Both the position numbers and the translations under genes were made by a program. Positions 1-5,345 of a stretch of DNA of 5,538 nucleotides are shown piece by piece. The DNA lies in contig CAMWQZ010000109.1 of assembly GCA_947176515.1 (NCBI GenBank), positions 1-5,538 on the forward strand, given 5' to 3'. Under the pieces are notes generated by a model. It was not told where the DNA came from, did no database searches, and worked only from the letters and a program-made list of their open reading frames with translations. Within the stretch, counting starts at the first letter, position 1. The number at the start of each line of letters is the position of its first letter. This DNA comes from an uncultured Bacteroidales bacterium (GTDB taxonomy: Bacteria > Bacteroidota > Bacteroidia > Bacteroidales > Muribaculaceae).

Positions 1-28
1 TGGGCTCGGAGATGTGTATTAGAGCCAG
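1..28 (+). other. Residual Nextera sequencing adapter (Tn5 mosaic end), not genomic
   Basis: These bases match the 3' part of the Illumina Nextera read-2 transposase adapter. That part begins TGGGCTCGG and ends in the 19-bp Tn5 mosaic end. I count 26 of 28 identities, with mismatches at position 20 (T for A) and position 25 (C for A). The match stops exactly where recognisable ArgS coding sequence begins. This is therefore untrimmed library sequence at a contig end, and it should be masked. The mismatches probably explain why adapter trimming missed it. A natural Tn5/IS50 end is unlikely, because the part outside the mosaic end is also the synthetic adapter. Confidence 0.93.
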
Positions 29-945
29 TGCTCGAATGTCTTGAAAAGGGTGTGCTTTACCGCAAGGACGACGGCTCGGTGTGGGCTGACCTCACACCTG
101 ATGGTTTAGACCACAAGCTGTTGCTGCGAAGCGATGGCACATCGGTCTACATGACTCAAGACATAGGCACAGCCAAGCTGCGTTTCCGCGATTATCCTAT
201 CGACAAGATGATTTATGTCGTCGGTAACGAGCAGAACTATCACTTCCAGGTGCTGTCGCTGCTACTCGACCGTCTTGGCTTCAAGTGGGGTAAAGACCTC
301 GTCCATTTTTCTTATGGCATGGTTGAGCTTCCCGAAGGCAAGATGAAGAGCCGTGAGGGAACGGTAGTTGACGCTGATGACCTTATGGCAGAAATGGTGA
401 CTGGCGCGCGCGAAGTGGCCGAAGCCGCAGGAAAGACTGACGGTCTCGACGAAGCTCAAAAAGCTGAGATTGCTGAAATTGTCGGCATGGGTGCGTTAAA
501 ATATTTCTTGCTTAAGGTTGATCCACGGAAGAATATGACATTTAACCCCAAAGAGTCAATCGACTTTAACGGGAACACAGGTCCGTTCATACAGTACACA
601 TATGCGCGTATTAAATCAGTGCTCCGTCGCGCCGCAGAGCAGGGACTGAACATTGGCGACTACGCTGATGTTGTACCTAATGAGAAGGAAATTTCACTTA
701 TCCAGCGTCTTGCCTCATATCCGGCCGTAGTGCAGGAAGCAGGCCGCAGCTATTCGCCGGCTCTGATTGCTAATTATATTTATGATTTGGCGAAGGAGTA
801 CAACCAGTTCTACCACGACTGTCCGCTGCTGCGCGAGGACAATGCAGCCGTTCGCTCACTTCGTCTGCAGCTTTCGGCGGTGACTGCCGAGGTGATAGCG
901 TCGGGCATGGCTCTGCTTGGTATCAAAGTTCCTGAAAGAATGTAA
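29..945 (+). CDS. argS: Arginyl-tRNA synthetase, C-terminal part (5'-truncated by contig edge)
   Basis: This is a class Ia aminoacyl-tRNA synthetase, which charges tRNA-Arg with arginine in the cytoplasm using ATP. About 305 residues are visible, roughly the C-terminal half of a family whose members are usually near 580-600. The N-terminal domain and the HIGH signature lie beyond the contig end. The back of the Rossmann catalytic domain is present (RSDGTSVYMTQDIGTAKLR, then VVGNEQNYHFQ). It leads to the KMSKS-equivalent loop EGKMKSREG at about residues 103-111 (KMKSR at bases 340-354). The DALR anticodon-binding helical domain follows from about residue 184, with the typical GPFIQYTYARI. The protein ends LGIKVPERM, a normal family C-terminus, with a TAA stop. 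The GTG at 28 is not a start: its first base is adapter, and the reading frame simply enters from outside. A Bax-inhibitor gene follows after 30 bp. The identification is firm. Confidence 0.97.
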
Positions 946-975
946 TTATTAACAACTCTCAAATCTATTAACATT

Positions 976-1689
976 ATGTTTGACAACAATTCTTATCGTC
1001 AGCCGACTTACGGTTACGATGCAACTTCACTCGCCACGAAAGTGTCGGCCGTAATGAAGCGCGTCTATTTCAAGATGACGCTCGGTCTCCTCGTATCAGC
1101 ATTTATAGCAATGTGGTGCTCTGACAGCCAGGTTTACTGGTCGTTTATGCAGGCTCACAGTTGGGCTATCTGGGTGCTACTTATCGCTGAAATCGGTCTT
1201 GTTATAGCAATTTCCGGTGCAATCCGTCGTCTGTCAGCGGCTGCAGCTTCGGGATTATTCTATCTCTTTGCGGCGGTCAACGGTTTGGCGCTGGCACCGA
1301 TATTTATAGTCTATACCAGCCATAGCATTGCGGTAACATTCTTCGTAACAGCCGGTACGTTTGCGGCAATGAGTATCTACGGCTATTTCACATCCAACGA
1401 CCTGTCTAAGATGGGTTCGATACTCTTTATGGCGCTTATTGGTCTTGTAATCGCTTCGGTGGTTAACTTCTTCCTCCACAGCGAGACTATGATGTGGATA
1501 ATCACCTATGCAGGTGTATTGATTTTTGTCGGACTTACCGCATGGGACACTCAGCAAATCAAGAATATGGCGATACAGATGGACGGAGCTTCGACTGGCA
1601 AGCTCGCCACTATCGGTGCGCTGACACTCTATCTTGACTTTATCAACCTCTTCCTCTATCTGCTTCGCATTTTCGGAAATCGCGACTAA
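976..1689 (+). CDS. Bax inhibitor-1 / YetJ-YccA family membrane protein
   Basis: A 237-residue polytopic inner-membrane protein of the BI-1 (TMBIM) family. Characterised bacterial members such as Bacillus YetJ act as pH-sensitive calcium leak channels; YccA modulates the FtsH protease. The first ~30 residues are polar (MFDNNSYRQPTYGYD...), as in Bacteroidales homologues. About seven hydrophobic segments follow, near residues 33-48, 63-81, 86-105, 107-128, 146-167, 172-190 and 212-233. The C-terminal signature is clear: AWDTQQIK with Asp191 and LYLDFINLFLYLLRIFG with Asp221. These match the two membrane aspartates (171 and 195) of the YetJ pH sensor. Arg84 or Arg85 may correspond to its latch arginine, which is less certain. 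The ATG at 976 is the natural start, since the N-terminus aligns with the family; there is no strong ribosome-binding site. The gene lies 30 bp after argS and 6 bp before the MATE gene, so it is probably co-transcribed. Its substrate here is not shown. Confidence 0.93.
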   Translation: MFDNNSYRQPTYGYDATSLATKVSAVMKRVYFKMTLGLLVSAFIAMWCSDSQVYWSFMQAHSWAIWVLLIAEIGLVIAISGAIRRLSAAAASGLFYLFAAVNGLALAPIFIVYTSHSIAVTFFVTAGTFAAMSIYGYFTSNDLSKMGSILFMALIGLVIASVVNFFLHSETMMWIITYAGVLIFVGLTAWDTQQIKNMAIQMDGASTGKLATIGALTLYLDFINLFLYLLRIFGNRD

Positions 1690-1695
1690 TCAGGC

Positions 1696-3030
1696 GTGAG
1701 TTTCTTCAGCCGATATAAAAAAGATTATGCCGCGTTGCTCAGACTTGGATTGCCAATCCTTGTCGGGCAGCTCGGCATGATTGTACTTGGTTTTGCCGAC
1801 AATATCATGGTCGGCCGATATTCGACGCTCGCATTGGCGTCAGCGTCGTTTGTCAACAATGTTTTTAATGTAGCAATATTCTGTTGCATGGGCTTCACCT
1901 ACGGTATCACACCGATAGTGGGAGCCCTTTTTACACAGAAGCGTCACACTGAGATAGGCTCAACGGTGCGCAGTGCTTTGGTGCTTAATCTTATCTTTGT
2001 GCTGATAGTGATGGGGGTTATGACGGCCGTCTATCTTAATGTCGACCGATTGGGGCAGCCTGAAGAACTATTGCCGCTTATCAGGCCTTATTTTTTGATT
2101 TATCTTAGCGCGATGCTGCCGCTGGCGGTGTTCAATGTATTCGCGCAGTGGAGCTATGGGATAAAAGACACCAAGTTGCCAATGTGGATTATACTCGGCA
2201 CCAATGCTCTCAATATCTTTGGTAACTATCTGCTTATCTTCGGTCATTGGGGGCTGCCTGAACTCGGACTCGTCGGCGCCGGGCTAAGCACACTTTTCGC
2301 GCGTGTGCTCGGCACGGTCATAATCATCGCATGGTTTGTGTGTCGCAAGGCTAACCAACCATATCGCACTGGTTTCGCTAAGACGCGTGTGACGTTTGAA
2401 TCGTTACGAAAGATATGGAACATCAGCATACCGATTTCAATGCAGATGACATTCGAGTCGGGGTCGTTTACAGCGGCTGCAGTCATGACAGGCTGGATAA
2501 GTGCAATCGACCTTGCTGCATTCCAGATTATCGTAATAGTCGGCACGCTCGGATTCTGTATCTATTATAGTATCGGGTCTGCGGTCACAATTCTGGTTGC
2601 TAACGAAGCCGGACATTCAGACCGTCGGGCGATGAGGCGTGTAGCGTGGGCCGGCTACCATGTGTTGCTTTCGCTGATGTGTCTGTCATCAATGATTTTT
2701 ATATTTTTCGGAAAGACTCTTATGGGTTGCTTTACCGAAGACCCTGCGGTGCTCGCAGTCACAGCCGGTCTAATCTTGCCGCTGGTGTTGTATCAAGCAG
2801 GTGACGCAACGCAGATAAACTTTGCCGGAGCGCTCCGCGGCACGTCGCACGTTATGCCGATGCTGTGGATTGCGTTTGTTAGCTATATCGTATTCGGTAT
2901 TCCTGCCACCTATTTACTTGGCTTCCCATTGGGTATGGGCATATTTGGCATCATACTCAGTTTCTCAGTGAGCCTCTTCATCGCCGCCGCCCTCTTTCTC
3001 TACTTCTTCCTGAAGTCAACGCGAGAGTGA
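1696..3030 (+). CDS. MATE family efflux transporter, NorM type
   Basis: A 444-residue, about 12-helix cation-coupled exporter of the multidrug and toxic compound extrusion family, acting in the inner membrane. It is full length and keeps the two-fold MatE repeat. The first half opens LRLGLPILVGQLGMIVLGFADNIMVG. The second half starts near residue 240 with SIPISMQMTFESGSF. By position and context, the three acidic coupling residues described for Vibrio NorM are conserved: Asp35 (Asp36), Glu254 (Glu255) and Asp370 (Asp371). This supports a functional NorM-like pump driven by H+ or Na+. The substrate cannot be read from sequence; drugs, dyes or an endogenous metabolite are all possible. The GTG start at 1696 lies 6 bp after the Bax-inhibitor stop, places the first helix as usual in the family, and suggests translational coupling. 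No terminator hairpin is evident after the stop. Confidence 0.95.
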   Translation: MSFFSRYKKDYAALLRLGLPILVGQLGMIVLGFADNIMVGRYSTLALASASFVNNVFNVAIFCCMGFTYGITPIVGALFTQKRHTEIGSTVRSALVLNLIFVLIVMGVMTAVYLNVDRLGQPEELLPLIRPYFLIYLSAMLPLAVFNVFAQWSYGIKDTKLPMWIILGTNALNIFGNYLLIFGHWGLPELGLVGAGLSTLFARVLGTVIIIAWFVCRKANQPYRTGFAKTRVTFESLRKIWNISIPISMQMTFESGSFTAAAVMTGWISAIDLAAFQIIVIVGTLGFCIYYSIGSAVTILVANEAGHSDRRAMRRVAWAGYHVLLSLMCLSSMIFIFFGKTLMGCFTEDPAVLAVTAGLILPLVLYQAGDATQINFAGALRGTSHVMPMLWIAFVSYIVFGIPATYLLGFPLGMGIFGIILSFSVSLFIAAALFLYFFLKSTRE

Positions 3031-3052
3031 CAACTCAGATAAAGCAACGATA

Positions 3053-3189
3053 ATGTACATTATAACCGAAAACATACAAAAGCTTTTCGCCTTATGCCAT
3101 AGATATAAGGTTAAAAAATTGTATGCCTTTGGGTCAATGCCGATAATTATTTTGATTTTCATGATGCGTTACGTTCGCTATTTGGATAA
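3053..3189 (+). pseudogene. Relic of an MNT-type nucleotidyltransferase (internal deletion and frameshift)
   Basis: From the ATG at 3053 one frame reads MYIITENIQKLFALCHRYKV followed by KKLYAFGS. This is the N-terminus of small Bacteroidetes nucleotidyltransferases of the MNT/KNT superfamily, ending in the nucleotide-binding GS turn. That frame then becomes non-family sequence and stops at 3193. In another frame, 3142-3189 reads DNYFDFHDALRSLFG and stop. This resembles a segment normally some 25-30 residues further on in the same proteins. The intervening stretch with the catalytic Asp-x-Asp (DSDID/DSDVD type) is missing, and nothing of the C-terminal part follows. The gene is therefore dead by deletion plus frame change and truncation. 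Intact relatives are often the antitoxin partner of HEPN RNases; no HEPN gene is seen here. It lies 22 bp after the MATE stop, in AT-rich sequence shared with the next toxin-antitoxin pair. The assignment rests on motif recognition, not alignment. Confidence 0.72.
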
Positions 3190-3263
3190 GTGATTAAATT
3201 GCATAGGAGAATGTGAGGATTTGAGAGCAATTTTGCGATTAGTGAAAAATATATGTAAAAAAG

Positions 3264-3296
3264 ATTGTATTTGTAATGCATTTTGCAGTATATTTG
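3264..3296 (+). promoter_or_regulatory. Bacteroidetes-type promoter of the antitoxin-toxin operon
   Basis: TATATTTG at 3289-3296 fits the Bacteroidetes -7 element TAnnTTTG exactly. Upstream, ATTG at 3264-3267 lies 21 bp away and is the best-spaced -33 candidate; TTTG at 3270-3273 is closer (15 bp). Transcription would begin around 3301-3304, leaving a leader of only about 15 nt before the antitoxin ATG at 3317. The flanking DNA is very AT-rich. Confidence 0.65.
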
Positions 3297-3299
3297 CAG
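3282..3299 (+). repeat. Tandem TTTGCAG repeat overlapping the -7 element; candidate operator
   Basis: TTTGCAG occurs at 3282-3288 and again at 3293-3299, an 11-bp period that puts both copies on the same face of the helix. A perfect 8-bp palindrome AATGCATT (3275-3282) abuts them. Ribbon-helix-helix antitoxins usually repress their own promoter by binding short repeats, so this is a plausible operator. That role is inferred from position only. Confidence 0.35.
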
Positions 3300-3316
3300 C
3301 CTAAATTTATATATCT

Positions 3317-3634
3317 ATGTCACAAGCTACCATATCAATCAGAGTGGATCAGACTCTTAAAAAAAATTTTGACTCGTTATGTGAGGCTTTCGGTCTAAGT
3401 GCGACCGCAGCTTTCAATATTTTTATGAAAGCTGTAGTCCGGGAAAAGCGGATACCTTTTGAGATACGTGCCGATAATTTTGATCCAGTGCGTAAAAAAG
3501 CAATGGATGCCTTTGAGGCTATGAAGCAATCTTTAGCCGACGAAAATGTGGTAGAGTGGAGTTTAGAAGAAATCAATGATGAGATAAAGGCAGTCCGTGA
3601 TGAGAGGAGAAAAAAGAATCTACGCAGTCATTGA
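3317..3634 (+). CDS. RelB/DinJ-family ribbon-helix-helix antitoxin
   Basis: A 105-residue type II antitoxin. Residues 1-10 (MSQATISIRV) form the DNA-binding beta strand. Helix A covers about 11-25 (DQTLKKNFDSLCEAF), and helix B about 28-45 (LSATAAFNIFMKAVVREK). The sequence then reads RIPFEIRA, close to the DinJ pattern of GLxxxxAxNxFLxxVVxxxxxPF. The C-terminal half is charged and probably helical (FDPVRKKAMDAFEAMKQSLADE...). It should wrap the toxin and inhibit it; the N-terminal dimer should bind the operon promoter. DinJ/RelB proteins usually pair with RelE/YafQ-fold toxins, but here the downstream gene encodes a PIN protein. The ATG at 3317 lies about 15 nt after the predicted transcription start. 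The last 35 bp overlap the toxin start. Composition is AT-richer than argS or the MATE gene, consistent with horizontal acquisition. Confidence 0.9.
   Translation: MSQATISIRVDQTLKKNFDSLCEAFGLSATAAFNIFMKAVVREKRIPFEIRADNFDPVRKKAMDAFEAMKQSLADENVVEWSLEEINDEIKAVRDERRKKNLRSH
3587..3590 (+). promoter_or_regulatory. Probable ribosome-binding site deciding the PIN toxin start
   Basis: AAGG at 3587-3590, inside the antitoxin gene, lies 9 nt before an ATG at 3600 in the toxin frame. A GTG at 3597 is also in frame but adds only one residue and is a weaker start codon. I therefore prefer 3600. Strong SD sites are uncommon in Bacteroidetes, so this is modest support. Confidence 0.4.
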
Positions 3635-4034
3635 TACCAATGTCTTAGTTTCTTCTTTGTTTTCAAAAGGCTTTTCTAATCCTTCAACGGTGATAAACTC
3701 TGTTATCAGTGGGACAATTACGCCATTGTATAACGATGAAATAATTGAAGAATACAGAGATGTCCTTTCTCGAAGAAAATTTAATTTCAATCCAAAACAT
3801 ATAGAAAATCTGATTTCAGTATTTACTGAGTTTGGAGTCAACGTTGTTAGAGAAAATTCCTTTAATGAAGATTTTCCTGACAGTGATGATATAGTTTTCT
3901 ATGAGGTGGCAATGAGTGTGGACGACTCTTATTTAGTTACAGGGAATATAAAGCATTTTCCGCGAAAATCGTTTGTCGTGACGCCTGCTCAAATGGTAGA
4001 GATGCTACGAGAGAAAGGATTGTTAGATATATAG
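3600..4034 (+). CDS. PIN-domain toxin (COG1569-like putative toxin component)
   Basis: A 144-residue PIN-fold protein, probably a Mg2+-dependent endoribonuclease that is held inactive by the upstream antitoxin. In numbering from the ATG at 3600, the first catalytic aspartate is Asp12 in AVIDTNVLVSSLF. The central acidic residue is Glu50 or Glu51 in NDEIIEEYRDVLSRR. The third acidic cluster is PDSDDIVFYEVA (residues 93-104, Asp96/Asp97 likely). The C-terminal motif is YLVTGNIKHFP, where Asn116 stands at the place many PIN proteins carry Asp; this TGNxKHFP form is familiar in the COG1569 group. The length is normal and the gene is intact. It overlaps the antitoxin by 35 bp, typical of translationally coupled toxin-antitoxin pairs. 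Its stop lies 15 bp from the convergent acyltransferase stop, with no hairpin terminator between them. The RNA target is unknown; tRNA is only one option for PIN toxins. Confidence 0.9.
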   Translation: MRGEKRIYAVIDTNVLVSSLFSKGFSNPSTVINSVISGTITPLYNDEIIEEYRDVLSRRKFNFNPKHIENLISVFTEFGVNVVRENSFNEDFPDSDDIVFYEVAMSVDDSYLVTGNIKHFPRKSFVVTPAQMVEMLREKGLLDI

Positions 4035-4049
4035 GCCGTCTTAATTAGG

Positions 4050-5186
4050 TTATTTCTTCTTGGTGAGTTTTTGGGTGAGGTAGTGGCGCAGGGGTTGGTC
4101 ATAATATTTAAGGAATAGCCATGCGAGGATGATGACTGTCACAACGATTGTCAGTGCAACGGGCCAAACCTGGTCTACGCCGTAGCCGTTTTTCCACGCC
4201 CACGCGTACATAAGATACATGAAAGGATAGTGGATAATGTAGACGGGGTAGGAGATGGCGCCTAAAAATTCGCATGTACGGGCGGAGTGGGGGTCTGTAG
4301 TGCGCCCTGAAGCGCCGAGGTAGACGATGGTCGGGAAAAGAATTATGGTGCAGAATAGGTCGTAAAATGCATTGGCGAGCATAGGCTTTTCGGGACCACC
4401 TATATATGGCACGGCTAAAAATACGATGATGAGTGCTGAACATATCCAGAATGCGCCACGGATCTTCACGGGTTTGAAGTCACGCGAGAGCAAAAGGCCT
4501 ATTGAAAATGAGAATGTCATGCGGACGAGTCCCATCCAGAAACCGCCGTTGGCTGCCGTCCACCCTACACCCAAGTGATAGTCCCCAGAACCATTGCAGA
4601 TGGCGACTGCTGCGAGAGTTAAGCCTGAGGCGAAGACGAATATTCGCAGCCAGCGTGTCGAAAGACGGTGGAGGAAGATAGCATAGAAAATACTGCCGAT
4701 ATATTCGAAGAACAGAGACCACGACGGACCGTTGAGAGGAAACAATTCGCCGTTGCCGCGAACTTCAGGTGCGGTGCCGGGTAGGGCAGGGAGCAAGAAT
4801 AAGCCAAGTATGAGCGAGAGGATGACGGCTGAGGTGGTGACCGCTGTGCCATCCCACTTCTCGCATCCTTGGATTATGAACGATATAACGCCTAACAACA
4901 CACCGATTACGACCATCGGCTGCAATCTTATAACGCGGCGGAGCAAAAATCCCCCTTCGGTCATGCCGCGTTTCCAACGGCCATCGTAAGCATAGCCGAT
5001 AACGAAGCCTGATAGGACAAAGAAGAAATCAACGGCGAGATAGCCGTGGTTAATCCACTGGTCGCGTGGAGTTGTTGCGAAACATTCGCCCACATGATAA
5101 AATATAACCATGAGCGCGGCGACTCCTCGGAGTCCGTCGAGAAGTTCGTAACGAGGTTTGGTCTTAAGAGATGCGTCAGTTGCCAT
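4050..5186 (-). CDS. Acyltransferase-3 family (OafA/YrhL-type) membrane protein
   Basis: A 378-residue polytopic membrane acyltransferase. The family O-acetylates or otherwise acylates extracytoplasmic sugars such as O-antigen, capsule, peptidoglycan or exopolysaccharide; the substrate here is unknown. Numbering from the ATG at 5186, the diagnostic N-terminus reads YELLDGLRGVAALMVIFYH. Arg20 and His31 match the conserved Arg and catalytic-type His of the family. It continues with YLAVDFFFVLSGFVIGYAY (residues 49-67) and the basic loop LLRRVIRLQP (81-90). About ten hydrophobic segments follow, and the protein ends in a lysine-rich tail (KLTKKK). A start at 5216 would be TTG and would overlap the predicted -7 element, so ATG 5186 is preferred. 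The gene is single, convergent with the PIN toxin and divergent from the RNA candidate. Its composition is closer to argS than to the toxin-antitoxin pair. No SGNH domain is fused at its C-terminus. Confidence 0.93.
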   Translation of the reverse strand: MATDASLKTKPRYELLDGLRGVAALMVIFYHVGECFATTPRDQWINHGYLAVDFFFVLSGFVIGYAYDGRWKRGMTEGGFLLRRVIRLQPMVVIGVLLGVISFIIQGCEKWDGTAVTTSAVILSLILGLFLLPALPGTAPEVRGNGELFPLNGPSWSLFFEYIGSIFYAIFLHRLSTRWLRIFVFASGLTLAAVAICNGSGDYHLGVGWTAANGGFWMGLVRMTFSFSIGLLLSRDFKPVKIRGAFWICSALIIVFLAVPYIGGPEKPMLANAFYDLFCTIILFPTIVYLGASGRTTDPHSARTCEFLGAISYPVYIIHYPFMYLMYAWAWKNGYGVDQVWPVALTIVVTVIILAWLFLKYYDQPLRHYLTQKLTKKK

Positions 5187-5204
5187 AATGATTGGAAATT
5201 TCTG

Positions 5205-5232
5205 CAAAGTTACCAAACTCTGACGTCACAAA
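5205..5232 (-). promoter_or_regulatory. Promoter of the acyltransferase gene
   Basis: On the minus strand, TAACTTTG (5212-5205) fits the Bacteroidetes -7 element TAnnTTTG. A TTTG (5232-5229) lies 16 bp upstream, which is shorter than the usual ~19-21 bp, so the -33 part is uncertain. Transcription would start near 5198, about 12 nt before the ATG at 5186. The spacer carries the palindrome TGACGTCA at 5221-5228. Confidence 0.55.
5221..5228. repeat. Perfect 8-bp palindrome TGACGTCA in the divergent promoter region
   Basis: TGACGTCA is its own reverse complement. It sits just upstream of the -7 element of the acyltransferase promoter, where a repressor or activator dimer could bind. An 8-bp palindrome can easily arise by chance, so no regulator is assigned. 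Confidence 0.25.
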
Positions 5233-5311
5233 AGTTGTCCTATATCAATTAATGGCTCATAAATCTCGATACTATTAATCACATGTAATCAGGAGAATCA
5301 TAAAATTTTTG

Positions 5312-5319
5312 TAACTTTG
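5312..5319 (+). promoter_or_regulatory. -7 promoter element driving the 3' structured RNA
   Basis: TAACTTTG on the plus strand matches TAnnTTTG and is identical to the element of the divergent acyltransferase promoter. It is preceded by a T run (5306-5310). No clear TTTG is found 19-21 bp upstream, which is mostly A and T. Transcription would begin near 5324-5327, exactly where the structured segment starts, and this strengthens both calls. Confidence 0.55.
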
Positions 5320-5323
5320 GCGT

Positions 5324-5345
5324 TGGAATGGTTATATCCATTCCA
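5324..5345 (+). other. 5'-terminal hairpin of the candidate RNA
   Basis: TGGAATGG (5324-5331) and CCATTCCA (5338-5345) form a perfect 8-bp stem around the loop TTATAT. The stem begins at the predicted transcription start. Its left arm and loop (5328-5336) can instead pair with the last nine bases of the window (5530-5538), so the two folds are mutually exclusive. Confidence 0.55.

Noticed and set aside
10..28. A natural Tn5/IS50 transposon end
   Set aside because: The bases before the mosaic end are also the synthetic Nextera read-2 adapter, and no transposon sequence is present.
28..30. GTG as the start codon of a complete 305-residue protein
   Set aside because: Its first base is adapter and the protein begins in the middle of the ArgS catalytic domain; the real start is off the contig.
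3053..3193. A genuine 46-residue small protein in the first frame of the nucleotidyltransferase relic
   Set aside because: Only the first ~28 residues resemble a known family; the rest is out-of-frame translation of another part of that family.
3194..3263. A HEPN partner gene or a continuation of the nucleotidyltransferase
   Set aside because: All forward frames contain stops or unrecognisable AT-rich sequence; no family motif could be supported.
4035..4049. A terminator between the convergent PIN and acyltransferase genes
   Set aside because: The 15-bp gap has no inverted repeat; any termination signal would have to lie within the coding ends, and I see none.
4372..5252. Plus-strand ORFs of 68-85 residues opposite the acyltransferase gene
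   Set aside because: They lie antisense to a well-supported acyltransferase, show no family features, and have low-complexity, Pro/Arg/Ser-rich translations typical of shadows.
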